64,000 bases of DNA, taken from contig CAZAJF010000023.1 of assembly GCA_964485395.1 (NCBI GenBank), positions 5,847 through 69,846 on the forward strand, given 5' to 3'. The notes under the pieces are model-generated. The model worked only from the letters and a program-made list of their open reading frames with translations. It ran no database searches and was not told where the DNA came from. Every line of letters starts with the position of its first letter. Positions within the stretch are counted from its first letter, which is position 1. Shown here piece by piece: positions 24,183 through 32,299 of the stretch. The translations under genes and the position numbers were made by a program. This DNA is from JANNSO01 sp964485395 (GTDB lineage: Bacteria > Spirochaetota > Spirochaetia > Treponematales > UBA12059).

Positions 24183-26312
24183 ATGAGACAACCCGGCATT
24201 CGACAGAGAAAACGGCTTCCTGCCCTGGTCTTTTATATTCTGGGCGTACTGTTCCTCGTTGTTTCAATATCCCTGGCGTTTTTCGCGATCCACTCCAGCG
24301 GGGTCGATTTTACGCAGGGGATGCGTAATCTCCATGCCATACAGGAGCTCCGCGCCTTGATCGCCAATGTTTCCCAATGGCAATCCGTGATGCAGTCGTC
24401 CATGGATTCCCCGGAACGCTATCTTGCCCGGAGGAACCTCACGAAATTTACGGGCGAGATCCTTGCCATCATCGAGGCACCGGAAATGGCCAGGCGCGAG
24501 GCGAATGCCGAACTCGTCGCCAGCGCGCGGAAGATGCTGGCGGCGCTGGAGAGCCTCCGCGATACTCCCGTCGCGAGACAGGAAAAATCCGTAGACCTGT
24601 ATGTCTCATTCCGGTCCATAGCGGAAATTACGGAATATAAGGCATACAAGCTCCAGGAAAAAATGCTTATGGAGACGAATGCGATCAATTCCCGTAGATT
24701 CATAACTCTCGTGCTTTTCCTGCTTCTTGAAGTCGCCATACTGGCCGTCTTGGCTTCCCTGCTGGTGCGCGACATTCAAAAACGCAAACTTGCCGAAAAA
24801 AGCGTCATCAGCATCAAGACTTATCTCGATAACGTAATCAACTCGATCTCGTCCCAGCTTGTCAGCATCGACACGGTCGGTACGATCGTCAACTGCAATA
24901 TCTCAGCGCTGGCAGCCTTGGGGCTTTCAGCGGAAGACGTCATCGGCCGGAACGTTGCGGGGGCGTACCCTTTCCTCAAGCCGCTTATGGAGGAATTGCT
25001 GCGTACGCTTTCGGCGAAAACCGTCTTTGAGAGACTCGCGCTTCCCGTTCCCGGCCCGGACAGGCGAGAAGTTTTCGTTGACATAAAATCGTATCCGCTC
25101 ATTACCGAAAACGGCGTGGAAGGCGCGGTTTTATGGCTTGACGATGTGAGCAACAAGATAAAGCTGGAGGAGCAGCTGCGGCAAACCCAGAAAATGAACG
25201 TGGTCGGCCAGCTTGCCGGAGGGGTTGCCCATGACTTCAACAACAGCCTCATGGGCATAATCGGCGCGGCGGAGCTCCTGAAACTGGGAACCGCCTCGCT
25301 ATCGGAGCGCGAGGAGTACCTTCAGATGATCCTTACCGCGGCAAACAGGGCGGGGGACCTTACTAAAAAATTACTTTTGTTCTCGCATAAGGCCCATAGG
25401 GCGAGCACGGTCGTGGACCTGGCCGGCATCGTCGAGGACACTGTCGCGCTTTTGCGCAGGACCATCGATAAAGGCATCGAAGTGATGGTGGTCAACGAGG
25501 CGGACCGGACGATGGTCGTAGGCGATGATTCGCTCCTGCAAAACTGTTTCATGAACCTGGGCATCAACGCGAGCCACGCGATTCTGAAAGAAGGCTCCCT
25601 GACGTTCACCCTTGTCAATCGCGTCTTGGACAGGGAATTCTGCTCGGGTTCTTCCTTCAAGATAGCGCCCGGCGAATACCTCGAGGTGTCCGTGCGCGAT
25701 ACCGGTCACGGAATGTCCCCTGAAATAGTTTCCCGGATATTCGAGCCGTTTTTTACCACGAAAGAACAGGGAAGGGGCACCGGACTGGGCTTGGCCGGCG
25801 TCTACGGAACCGTCGTGGACCACCATGGCGCCCTCGACGTGGATTCCGAAGTCGGCGTCGGCACCGTGTTTCGCCTCTATTTTCCGCTGGCCGCCGGCCA
25901 GGCGTCGGTTGTTTCGCGGGAGGATGCCGCCACCCACGGTACGGGTACCATTCTGCTCGCGGACGACGAGGAGCTTATCCGCGTCACGACGAAGGCGCTT
26001 TTGGAGGGCTTGGGTTATAAGGTTATAATCGCGGAGAACGGCGTGCAGTGCGTCGCGCGGTTCCAGGAGAACCGACCGAACGTAGACCTGGTGCTTTTGG
26101 ACATGGTCATGCCCATCATGGGCGGGCGCGACGCGTTCAAGCGGATCAGGGCGATAGACCCGCTGATACCGGTAATAATCGCGTCGGGTTTTTCCAAGGA
26201 AGAGGACCTGGAATCGGCGCGCGAGCAGGGCGTCAGCGGTTTTCTTAACAAGCCGTTTAGGCGGGTCGAGCTTTCCCTGACCGTGGCGAAGTGCATGCGG
26301 AACAGGGCTTAG
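24183..26312 (+). CDS. Membrane hybrid histidine kinase (PAS-HisKA-HATPase-REC)
   Basis: A 709-residue sensor. TM1 lies at about 15-37, an alpha-helical periplasmic domain at 38-175 and TM2 at about 176-198. A PAS domain spans about 205-325, and HisKA has phospho-acceptor VAHDFNNSLMGII (His about 350). HATPase boxes follow: NLGINASHA, DTGHGM, FEPFFTTKEQGRGTGLGLA. A C-terminal receiver (about 590-700) has phospho-acceptor Asp in VLLDMVMP (about 639). There is no output domain, and no DNA-binding response regulator or Hpt gene is adjacent, so its signal goes to a distant partner. It starts 9 bp after the sugar-binding lipoprotein gene, suggesting sensing of ligand-loaded binding protein. Confidence 0.9.
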   Translation: MRQPGIRQRKRLPALVFYILGVLFLVVSISLAFFAIHSSGVDFTQGMRNLHAIQELRALIANVSQWQSVMQSSMDSPERYLARRNLTKFTGEILAIIEAPEMARREANAELVASARKMLAALESLRDTPVARQEKSVDLYVSFRSIAEITEYKAYKLQEKMLMETNAINSRRFITLVLFLLLEVAILAVLASLLVRDIQKRKLAEKSVISIKTYLDNVINSISSQLVSIDTVGTIVNCNISALAALGLSAEDVIGRNVAGAYPFLKPLMEELLRTLSAKTVFERLALPVPGPDRREVFVDIKSYPLITENGVEGAVLWLDDVSNKIKLEEQLRQTQKMNVVGQLAGGVAHDFNNSLMGIIGAAELLKLGTASLSEREEYLQMILTAANRAGDLTKKLLLFSHKAHRASTVVDLAGIVEDTVALLRRTIDKGIEVMVVNEADRTMVVGDDSLLQNCFMNLGINASHAILKEGSLTFTLVNRVLDREFCSGSSFKIAPGEYLEVSVRDTGHGMSPEIVSRIFEPFFTTKEQGRGTGLGLAGVYGTVVDHHGALDVDSEVGVGTVFRLYFPLAAGQASVVSREDAATHGTGTILLADDEELIRVTTKALLEGLGYKVIIAENGVQCVARFQENRPNVDLVLLDMVMPIMGGRDAFKRIRAIDPLIPVIIASGFSKEEDLESAREQGVSGFLNKPFRRVELSLTVAKCMRNRA

Positions 26313-26373
26313 AAGCTGCGCTTAGAAGCTGCGCTTAGAAGCTGCGCTTAGAAGCTGCGCTTAAAAGCGGCGC
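26309..26373. repeat. Five tandem 13-bp repeats
   Basis: Four perfect copies of TTAGAAGCTGCGC (26309-26360) and one degenerate copy (26361-26373) run from the kinase stop codon to the end of the convergent gtrA gene. Each unit boundary gives AAGCTGCGCTT, a small inverted repeat with 4-bp arms. Copy number may vary between strains. Confidence 0.9.
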
Positions 26374-26820
26374 TCATGATTCCGCCGTGGCTTTCTTGGG
26401 CGAGAATATTATATATTTTCGAGTCGCGAAATTAAACGAGAATACGACCAGGCCGCAGATTATCTTGGAGATAAGGTAGTGGACGGAAAACGTCTCCGTA
26501 ATGAACCAGATCAGGACCAGGTTCAATCCCGCCCCGACTGCGGCAAGGATCAGGAATGCCGAATATTGCGCTATTCCGGCGCTTGCTCGCCGGCGGGGAA
26601 AAACCCAAGACCGGCTCAGCACGAAGACGACGCTGGAACCCAGTATGAAACCGAGCGTCGCGGCGACCGGATAGAATAGCTTCAATTTGTCCACGAGGAG
26701 GAACAGGCAGGAGAAATCCACCGCGAAACCCAGCGCGCTCGAGACGGCGGATTTGACCAGGTGATCCGAAAATCTCCCCGTCGGCGCGCCGAGCCTTTTT
26801 TTTAATGCCGAAAAATTCAT
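26374..26820 (-). CDS. GtrA-family membrane protein
   Basis: A 148-residue protein with four hydrophobic helices, matching the GtrA-like family, members of which flip or help transfer polyprenyl-linked sugars during cell-surface glycan synthesis. SSALGFAVDFSCLFLLVD and FSFNFATRKYIIF at the end are typical. Its start overlaps the preceding gene by 4 bp. No glycosyltransferase is adjacent, so the substrate is unknown. The 3' end abuts the 13-bp repeat array. Confidence 0.85.
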   Translation of the reverse strand: MNFSALKKRLGAPTGRFSDHLVKSAVSSALGFAVDFSCLFLLVDKLKLFYPVAATLGFILGSSVVFVLSRSWVFPRRRASAGIAQYSAFLILAAVGAGLNLVLIWFITETFSVHYLISKIICGLVVFSFNFATRKYIIFSPKKATAES

Positions 26821-27116
26821 GCGCGGTAGGATCCGAGGTATTTTTCGTAGGTCTCCCGAAGCTGCGTAACGAGCGCGTCGTCCAGGCCCGAGCTTCCCTT
26901 GTCGATCGTTTCCAGAAGCGTTATGGAAATTTTCAACGCCGCATCGAGCGGTTCCGTGAATTCCTTGCCCTTTTTCTCCGTGCTCGTCGATGAGAATGCG
27001 GTTCGGAAAAACCGCTCGAGTTGCGTAAGGATGATATCGACGTTTATTACGGAAGCATCCGCGCCGTCCGCGTATTGCTGCAGAGTCGCATCGATGAGTT
27101 CAAGCTTGTCGCGCAT
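26817..27116 (-). CDS. Small hypothetical helical protein
   Basis: A 99-residue acidic, probably all-helical soluble protein with no recognisable family; it has no signal peptide or membrane segment. It is accepted as real because AAGGAG precedes its ATG, a good promoter lies upstream (27142-27170), and it overlaps gtrA by 4 bp in an ATGA arrangement. Function unknown; co-expression with a GtrA protein is the only clue. Confidence 0.65.
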   Translation of the reverse strand: MRDKLELIDATLQQYADGADASVINVDIILTQLERFFRTAFSSTSTEKKGKEFTEPLDAALKISITLLETIDKGSSGLDDALVTQLRETYEKYLGSYRA

Positions 27117-27141
27117 GCGTGATTCTCCTTATTAGTATTTG

Positions 27142-27170
27142 AGTATACGATGCTCTCAAGGGAAAGGCAA
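27142..27170 (-). promoter_or_regulatory. Promoter of the hypothetical-gtrA operon
   Basis: Read on the minus strand: TTGCCT (27170-27165), 17 bp, TATACT (27147-27142). The same TTGCC-17-TATACT form is seen before the AICAR formyltransferase gene. Confidence 0.7.
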
Positions 27171-27284
27171 TTATCGCGGGGACTGCAAGCTTCCTTGCCC
27201 ACTCGCCTTGTTTGGAGTATCCTTCCGTGCCGAAACCCATGGTTGCTTGCCGTGATTTCCGGATTTTATACGTGGAGTACTAAG

Positions 27285-27734
27285 ATGAAGGCAGTTGTTC
27301 AGCGCGTAAGCGATGCCACCGTTACGGTTGGCGGAAGGGTATGCGGAGCCGTCGGCAAAGGGCTGCTCGTGTATCTTGGAGTAGGCAGGGATGACGGCCC
27401 GGCGGACATCGCCTGGCTTGCCGAAAAAATCTCCTTTCTGCGAATTTTCGAGGATGCCGAAGGAAAAATGAACCTTTCGGTACGGGATGTTTCCGGAGGG
27501 GTCCTGGTCGTTTCGCAGTTCACGCTGTACGCGGACGCCAAAAAAGGGCGGAGACCCTCGTATTCCGGCGCCGCGGAGCCTGCTGCGGCGAATGCCCTGT
27601 ACGAGGATTTCAAGAAGGAAATCCTCAAGCATGCGCCTACGGTGTCAAGCGGTGAATTCGGGGCGAGCATGGACGTGCGCTACACGAACAATGGGCCCGT
27701 CACCATCATCTTGGACACGAAGGACGCGCTCTGA
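27285..27734 (+). CDS. dtd: D-aminoacyl-tRNA deacylase
   Basis: A 149-residue Dtd protein that hydrolyses D-amino acids (such as D-Tyr) from tRNA and so protects translation. MKAVVQRVSDATVTV at the start, VSQFTLYAD in the middle and YTNNGPVTI near the end are the family's defining motifs; the last two form the chirality-checking active site of the dimer. The ATG at 27285 is chosen because the family begins there and GGAG precedes it; the frame is open further upstream without similarity. A possible promoter is TTGCTT-18-TATACG at 27243-27272. It converges with the diguanylate cyclase gene 4 bp away. Confidence 0.93.
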   Translation: MKAVVQRVSDATVTVGGRVCGAVGKGLLVYLGVGRDDGPADIAWLAEKISFLRIFEDAEGKMNLSVRDVSGGVLVVSQFTLYADAKKGRRPSYSGAAEPAAANALYEDFKKEILKHAPTVSSGEFGASMDVRYTNNGPVTIILDTKDAL

Positions 27735-27738
27735 TTCT

Positions 27739-28833
27739 TCAGTATCCGGAAACGCGGTTCCTGCCGGTGTTCTTGGACAGGTACAGGTATTGGTCGGAAC
27801 GCGCAATGAGGCTGTCCATGGTATCTCCGTCCTTGAGGCCGGCTATCCCGATGCTGATGGTTATCTGCCAGGGAACCTGTTCGAAATGGGCGGCGGCCAC
27901 GCCGTCGCGTATGCGGTTCGCGATGAACTGGGTGAGCTCGGAATTGGACTGGACGATATAGACGATGAATTCTTCGCCGCCGTACCGGGCTACCGTGTCG
28001 CTCGTGCGCACGAATGTCTGTATGGTATTCGCGACGCCCTTCAGGACCTCGTCGCCCACGGCATGGCCGAGCTTGTCGTTGACTTTCTTGAAGTGGTCGA
28101 TATCGATCATGAGGATGTGCAGCTGCTCCCGATACCGCACCGCCCTGGTAAAGAGGTGCGTCGCGGTCTGCTGCATGTATCGCCGGTTATATAATCCCGT
28201 CAGCGTGTCCCGATTGGAAAGATTCCATAGCTCCTTGTTCTCCAGCTCGAGCGATCTGAGGCGTTCCATTCCCGGAAGCACGTTTTTTCGAATGATGTCC
28301 GTGCACATCAGCGTAAGGGACAGCGAAAAGAAAAAAATCGTAAAATCTTCGAAATCTATGTTTTTTGTCAGGTAGAATTTCAACGCCGCCATCGACAGGA
28401 CGCTTGCCGTTACCGTCGCCAATAAAAATTTCGGCATATTCCAATAGGTAAATCCGAGGATCAGCATACCCGGAAAAAGCAGTACGGGAACCATTCTCGC
28501 GAGGATATCCAGGGAGCAGATCGAGAGAACCAAGATTACCGCAAATACGGCTATGATTTTATTGGAGGATGTAAACCTGCTTAACGTGGGTTTTTGCCTG
28601 TGCAGGAGCATGTCCAAGCTAAGTAACAGCGTAAGGAGCACGATGCCGCCGGGTATGGCTATTCTCGCCAGGTAGAGCCGTTCGCCTATCTCTGGGTTTC
28701 TCCACAGCGCGGCGCGTAGGGCGAGTACCAAGGACGTAAAGAAAAGCATGACGAGAAAATTCACCTTGCGGCTGATGGTGTACTTTTGATCCGAGTCCGG
28801 GTAAGCCGTCTTTGCGGTTTCAAGCGCTTGCAT
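27739..28833 (-). CDS. Membrane diguanylate cyclase (GGDEF)
   Basis: A 364-residue protein with about six hydrophobic helices in residues 20-185 and a C-terminal GGDEF domain (about 205-360). The catalytic signature is ARYGGEEF, intact, and the metal-binding IDIDHFKKVNDKLGHAVGD is present, so synthesis of cyclic di-GMP from two GTP is expected. No inhibitory RxxD site is obvious five residues before the signature. It is the last gene of a minus-strand operon; its start overlaps the preceding cyclase-like gene by 14 bp. Confidence 0.9.
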   Translation of the reverse strand: MQALETAKTAYPDSDQKYTISRKVNFLVMLFFTSLVLALRAALWRNPEIGERLYLARIAIPGGIVLLTLLLSLDMLLHRQKPTLSRFTSSNKIIAVFAVILVLSICSLDILARMVPVLLFPGMLILGFTYWNMPKFLLATVTASVLSMAALKFYLTKNIDFEDFTIFFFSLSLTLMCTDIIRKNVLPGMERLRSLELENKELWNLSNRDTLTGLYNRRYMQQTATHLFTRAVRYREQLHILMIDIDHFKKVNDKLGHAVGDEVLKGVANTIQTFVRTSDTVARYGGEEFIVYIVQSNSELTQFIANRIRDGVAAAHFEQVPWQITISIGIAGLKDGDTMDSLIARSDQYLYLSKNTGRNRVSGY

Positions 28834-29782
28834 GGGTTTGCTTTTTACCTGTCAGGAAATATCTCGAGCGCGAGACGGCGATGCCTTCGAACGAGCCCTG
28901 TTCCTTCAAGAGCGGGCGGATTGCGTCCGATACGGCCGCGACGGTTTTTTCCGAGACGTACAGGGCCCCGGACTCGGCGAATTTCCTGCCGAGATGATAA
29001 ATAAAATTAACGTCGCTTGAAATGACGTTTCCTGTCTGTCCGGGCTTTTGCCAGATGGTCGTGCCGGTATGCATCGCGAAGCGGAGCCGCCCGGGAATCC
29101 GGAGACCCAGCTTTTCGTAGGAGAACAGCGCGTTGCCCAGGATGAGCTGCAGGCTGATGCCCACGGCAAGCGAGGTTTTTTCCACCGGAAAGAGGGCGAG
29201 CAGCGATTGTCCGTCGCTCATCCATACCCTGCCGTCCGCCGCCTGAAGCTCATAGCCGATGCCTTTCACGAAATCTTCCTTGAGCCTCGTGAAGCGCTGT
29301 TCGCCCAGGGTCTTCTTGATGCTTTCCGCGTCGGGCAGGTCCACGTAAAGGAAAACGAACGGGTATTCGTTTCCCTTGACCAGGTTATCCCAGCCGGGAA
29401 ATGCGTCGGCCTTCTGTTTTTCCTCCGGCTTTTCGCCCAGGAAAAACCTTGCAGCCTTCGCGATCCTTTCGCCGCCGATGCCGGAATCGAGGACGGCCGC
29501 GCTCAGGTAATCCGCCGCCCCGCCGAGGAACAGCTCGCCGGGATCCGCTATCGTGGCGCCATGGTCCAGCACCGCCCACGCGCAGGCATCCGTTTTCGAG
29601 AGGATCGCGAAAAGGTCCCGGAATTTTTTCTTGGGGCAGGAGTCCGCGTCAATATAGTACATCGAGTCGCTTGCGGGTTTTTCAAGCTTGCCCTCGAACT
29701 CGTCCAAGCTCATGTACGATATTCCCGGGTCGGAAAAATAACAGAGCGCCTTCTTGGACTTGCCGACGAGAATGGGTTTCAT
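28820..29782 (-). CDS. Cyclase-homology-domain protein (class III-like, second of a tandem pair)
   Basis: A 320-residue soluble protein. Residues about 150-310 resemble a class III nucleotidyl cyclase domain: FVFLYVDLPDAESIKK supplies the first Asp, MSDGQSLLALFPVEKTS the region of the second, RFAMHTGTTIWQKPGQ the central strand, and SDVNFIYHLGRKFAESG the region that normally reads VNxAxR. The N-terminal 140 residues match nothing I know. The true start is ATG 29782, overlapping the TGA of the upstream gene in an ATGA; the frame remains open further upstream within that gene but is not coding there. Activity is uncertain because the motifs are weak. Confidence 0.72.
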   Translation of the reverse strand: MKPILVGKSKKALCYFSDPGISYMSLDEFEGKLEKPASDSMYYIDADSCPKKKFRDLFAILSKTDACAWAVLDHGATIADPGELFLGGAADYLSAAVLDSGIGGERIAKAARFFLGEKPEEKQKADAFPGWDNLVKGNEYPFVFLYVDLPDAESIKKTLGEQRFTRLKEDFVKGIGYELQAADGRVWMSDGQSLLALFPVEKTSLAVGISLQLILGNALFSYEKLGLRIPGRLRFAMHTGTTIWQKPGQTGNVISSDVNFIYHLGRKFAESGALYVSEKTVAAVSDAIRPLLKEQGSFEGIAVSRSRYFLTGKKQTHASA

Positions 29783-30705
29783 GCTTGCTCCAAGCTCAGC
29801 TGGTAGCAGAGCAGTTTCCAGCTTTTTTGAGAGTCCAGCGGCACGAACATGTCTGCCAATACCCTGTCCAGGTGCGGCAGTATGTTTTGCGTTATGGTCA
29901 GCGCGTTTTCGGGCGTGCAGTGGCTTTCCACTTCGTTTATTTCCTTGAGGCAGTCGTTGCGTTTCAGGTTGCTTTCGTCGGACGAGTACACGATGTTGCC
30001 TGCGTGCACCGCCATTCGGAGGAGCACCGGCGACTTGAGCGGATTTTCGAGCAGGTTGTATTGGAACCAACGCTGCAGGATGTCCATGCCCGCCAAGACC
30101 GCGCTGGCGTGGGCGTCGCTGTAATAAAAGGCCAGCAGGCCGCCGTCGCCTTCCCAGAACCATTCGCGGCCGTTTCGCTTGATGGTGGCTGCCTGGATGA
30201 TTTTCTTGAAATCCCCGTAAACCGTATCGATCAGCGCCTTGTTGTTCGCGTTGACGTGCTTAGAATTGCCTACCATGTCTATTTTTACGAAGGTTACCGG
30301 ATAGCTCTGGTTTTCGCGGAAGCGACCCCAGTTCATGGTTCGGATGACCCTCGTGTCCTCGATGAATTTTCCGCTTGCCGGCTCGAAGACGTAGCCCTCC
30401 GCCATGATTTGCTTGATGAGGTCGCGGATTCCGTTGATGGTGAAATATCGTCCCATATAGCCGTTTTTTTCGAGCGAGACGAGCAATTCCACCAGGTTTA
30501 TGAAGAGATCTTCCTGCACGCAGTCGTTCATGATCTGGTTGGCGGCGTGTTGCGCGGTAAGGGGAATGTTTTCGGGGTATCCTGTCCGTTTATAGATATC
30601 GTAGTCGGGAATGATGACTGAACCGACGTAGAGCAGCATCCGTACATCCAGCGATTCGTAAAGCGCTTTCGTGGCGGCTGTCTTGAGCGCGTTCCGTACT
30701 CTCAT
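29779..30705 (-). CDS. Cyclase-homology-domain protein (class III-like, first of a tandem pair)
   Basis: A 308-residue soluble protein heading a three-gene minus-strand operon. YPVTFVKIDMVGNSKHV (about residues 135-151), WFWEGDGGLLAFYYSD (about 180-195) and LRMAVHAGNIVYSSDES form the three core segments of a class III cyclase domain, with both candidate metal-binding Asp residues kept. The residues that fix adenine or guanine and the transition-state Asn/Arg are not obvious. The N-terminal 130 residues are helical and unfamiliar. Its stop overlaps the next gene by 4 bp. It might make cAMP or cGMP or only bind nucleotide. Confidence 0.72.
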   Translation of the reverse strand: MRVRNALKTAATKALYESLDVRMLLYVGSVIIPDYDIYKRTGYPENIPLTAQHAANQIMNDCVQEDLFINLVELLVSLEKNGYMGRYFTINGIRDLIKQIMAEGYVFEPASGKFIEDTRVIRTMNWGRFRENQSYPVTFVKIDMVGNSKHVNANNKALIDTVYGDFKKIIQAATIKRNGREWFWEGDGGLLAFYYSDAHASAVLAGMDILQRWFQYNLLENPLKSPVLLRMAVHAGNIVYSSDESNLKRNDCLKEINEVESHCTPENALTITQNILPHLDRVLADMFVPLDSQKSWKLLCYQLSLEQA

Positions 30706-30757
30706 CTCTTGGCTCCCATGATTTTATTTTTATACTAGCATGTTTTCGATGCGTGTT

Positions 30758-31606
30758 CTAGCTTTTTTTTACTAAAGTACCCAGTGCGCAGGCATCGATC
30801 CCCAGCGCTTTTGCAAGAAACGGAAGAATTTCCTCCAATGTCGATTCAAGCCCCCAGGGTGGATTCAGCACCACGATTCCGCTTCCCGTCATGCCGAATT
30901 TACCCGGAACGGATTTTTGGGTGCGGAGCATCGCGTGAAGGCTGGATTCAGGCAGCAAGTCCATGAGTCGACCGGGCAGGTTTGCGGCTCCCGGTTTTTC
31001 CACCAGCGGGTACCAGACGACATACACCCCGGTCGCGAAGCGCATCAGGGAATCCGCCACGGCCAGGACCAGCCGGTCGTAATCGCCCTCGAGCTCGTAC
31101 GACGGATCCATGAAGATCAAGGCCCGGCGCGATGGCGGGGGCAGGCTGGCCTTGAGACGTGAAAAGCCGTCCTCGCCGTATACGCGCACGTTTTTAAAAG
31201 GCGCGCTTGCCACCGAGAGCGATTCGCAGTCTCGCGGGTGCAATTCGCAGAATATGCCGTTGTCCGTCCGCCGCAGCATTTGCGCCGCGATAAGGGGCGA
31301 GCCCGGATACGATTCGCCCGGATGGCTTGTTTTATACGAGTCCATGGCGGCCAGGTAATCGGCGACGGCTTTTGGTGGCGCAGCCGCGGCGGCATGCGCG
31401 CGCAGCTTATCTATTCCGCCCTGCCATTCCTTGTTCTGCGCGGAAAAACCCTCGTCCAGCACGTACGAGCCCGCTCCGGAATGCGTATCGATGTAGGTGA
31501 GCGGCTTGTCCTTTTTAATGAGGTAGGCGAGCGTTTCCCGGAGTACGATGTGCTTGAGCACGTCCGCATGGTTGCCTGCGTGGAACGCGTGGCGGTAGGC
31601 AAGCAT
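30758..31606 (-). CDS. rlmJ: 23S rRNA m6A2030 methyltransferase
   Basis: A 282-residue RlmJ protein, which uses S-adenosylmethionine to methylate N6 of A2030 in 23S rRNA. The N-terminal AYRHAFHAGNHADVLKH is nearly identical to the family consensus, the cofactor loop reads YIDTHSGAGSYVLD, and the catalytic motif is DPSYE (usually DPPYE). The ATG at 31606 gives the usual MLAYRH start; a TTG directly before it is possible. It starts 15 bp after the IMP cyclohydrolase stop and is the last gene of the folD-folE2-purH-like run. Confidence 0.92.
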   Translation of the reverse strand: MLAYRHAFHAGNHADVLKHIVLRETLAYLIKKDKPLTYIDTHSGAGSYVLDEGFSAQNKEWQGGIDKLRAHAAAAAPPKAVADYLAAMDSYKTSHPGESYPGSPLIAAQMLRRTDNGIFCELHPRDCESLSVASAPFKNVRVYGEDGFSRLKASLPPPSRRALIFMDPSYELEGDYDRLVLAVADSLMRFATGVYVVWYPLVEKPGAANLPGRLMDLLPESSLHAMLRTQKSVPGKFGMTGSGIVVLNPPWGLESTLEEILPFLAKALGIDACALGTLVKKS

Positions 31607-31621
31607 CAACAGGCGCCGAGG

Positions 31622-32299
31622 CTATAAATCGTAGGATGACTGGAGAAAGTCGCCTGAGTTGCAGGCAAAATATTGGGCTACCGAGAAATCATAGGCCGAC
31701 TGGCGGCGGTAGGTCTCTCCGGCCAGCGAAGCTCGCTCTGCCAGGGTCAAGGAACCGTTGCCGCTTGCCAGGGATTTTATGAGCGACGGATAGAGCTCCG
31801 GGCTGGATACCGATGCCACGCGCAAAAAATTCTTGGCGGCGGCGCGGAGCATGCAGGGCCCGCCTATGTCGATGTTCTGGCGGGCGTCCTCAAAGCGCTT
31901 TGCCTTGGCGGCGGCCTCCGAAAACGGGTACAGGTTTCCTACCACCATGTCGAACACCACGGCGCGCGTGCGCGTGATGTCGGCGGCGTGTTCGGTATCG
32001 TAGGGTTCGGCGAGCAATCCCAGGTAGATTTTCCAGTCCAGCGTCTTTACGAGGCCGCCCTTCATCTCCGGCTGCCCGGTATAGTCGGTTATGCGCACGA
32101 GGTGCGCGCCGGTCCGGTCTCCCAACATTTTGGCGAGCATGTCGTACGTGCCGCCCGTGGAATAGAAGCGCACTCCCGGACAATGGCGGAGGAGGGCTAC
32201 CACCAGTTCGGCCAGCCCGGTTTTGTCGTACACCGAGATGATAACGTTGTGCAGGTGGATGCGGTCGTCGATTTTGGATACCGAGTTGAAGCTCATCAT
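31622..32299 (-). CDS. Stand-alone IMP cyclohydrolase (PurH N-terminal domain)
   Basis: A 225-residue protein corresponding to the MGS-like N-terminal domain of bifunctional PurH, which closes FAICAR to IMP in the last step of purine synthesis. Signature segments are VIISVYDKTGLAELV, FYSTGGTYDMLA, DYTGQPEMKGGLVKTL and NIDIGGPCMLRAAAKNF. The AICAR formyltransferase half is absent here and is encoded separately at 37907-39163 on the other strand. Its start overlaps folE2 by 4 bp, linking it to folate genes that supply the formyl donor. Confidence 0.9.
   Translation of the reverse strand: MMSFNSVSKIDDRIHLHNVIISVYDKTGLAELVVALLRHCPGVRFYSTGGTYDMLAKMLGDRTGAHLVRITDYTGQPEMKGGLVKTLDWKIYLGLLAEPYDTEHAADITRTRAVVFDMVVGNLYPFSEAAAKAKRFEDARQNIDIGGPCMLRAAAKNFLRVASVSSPELYPSLIKSLASGNGSLTLAERASLAGETYRRQSAYDFSVAQYFACNSGDFLQSSYDL

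Noticed and set aside
26309..26373. CRISPR array
   Set aside because: The 13-bp units are directly adjacent with no spacers, and no cas gene is present.
28820..30163. 447-residue version of the second cyclase-like protein
   Set aside because: Its first 127 residues overlap the upstream gene in another frame and are Arg/Pro-rich; the ATG at 29782 overlaps the upstream stop, as expected in this operon.
30771..30780. Second copy of ACTAAAGTAC, seen also at 18995
   Set aside because: It lies at the 3' end of rlmJ coding sequence, single-armed, and one chance match of 10 bp in 64 kb is not rare.
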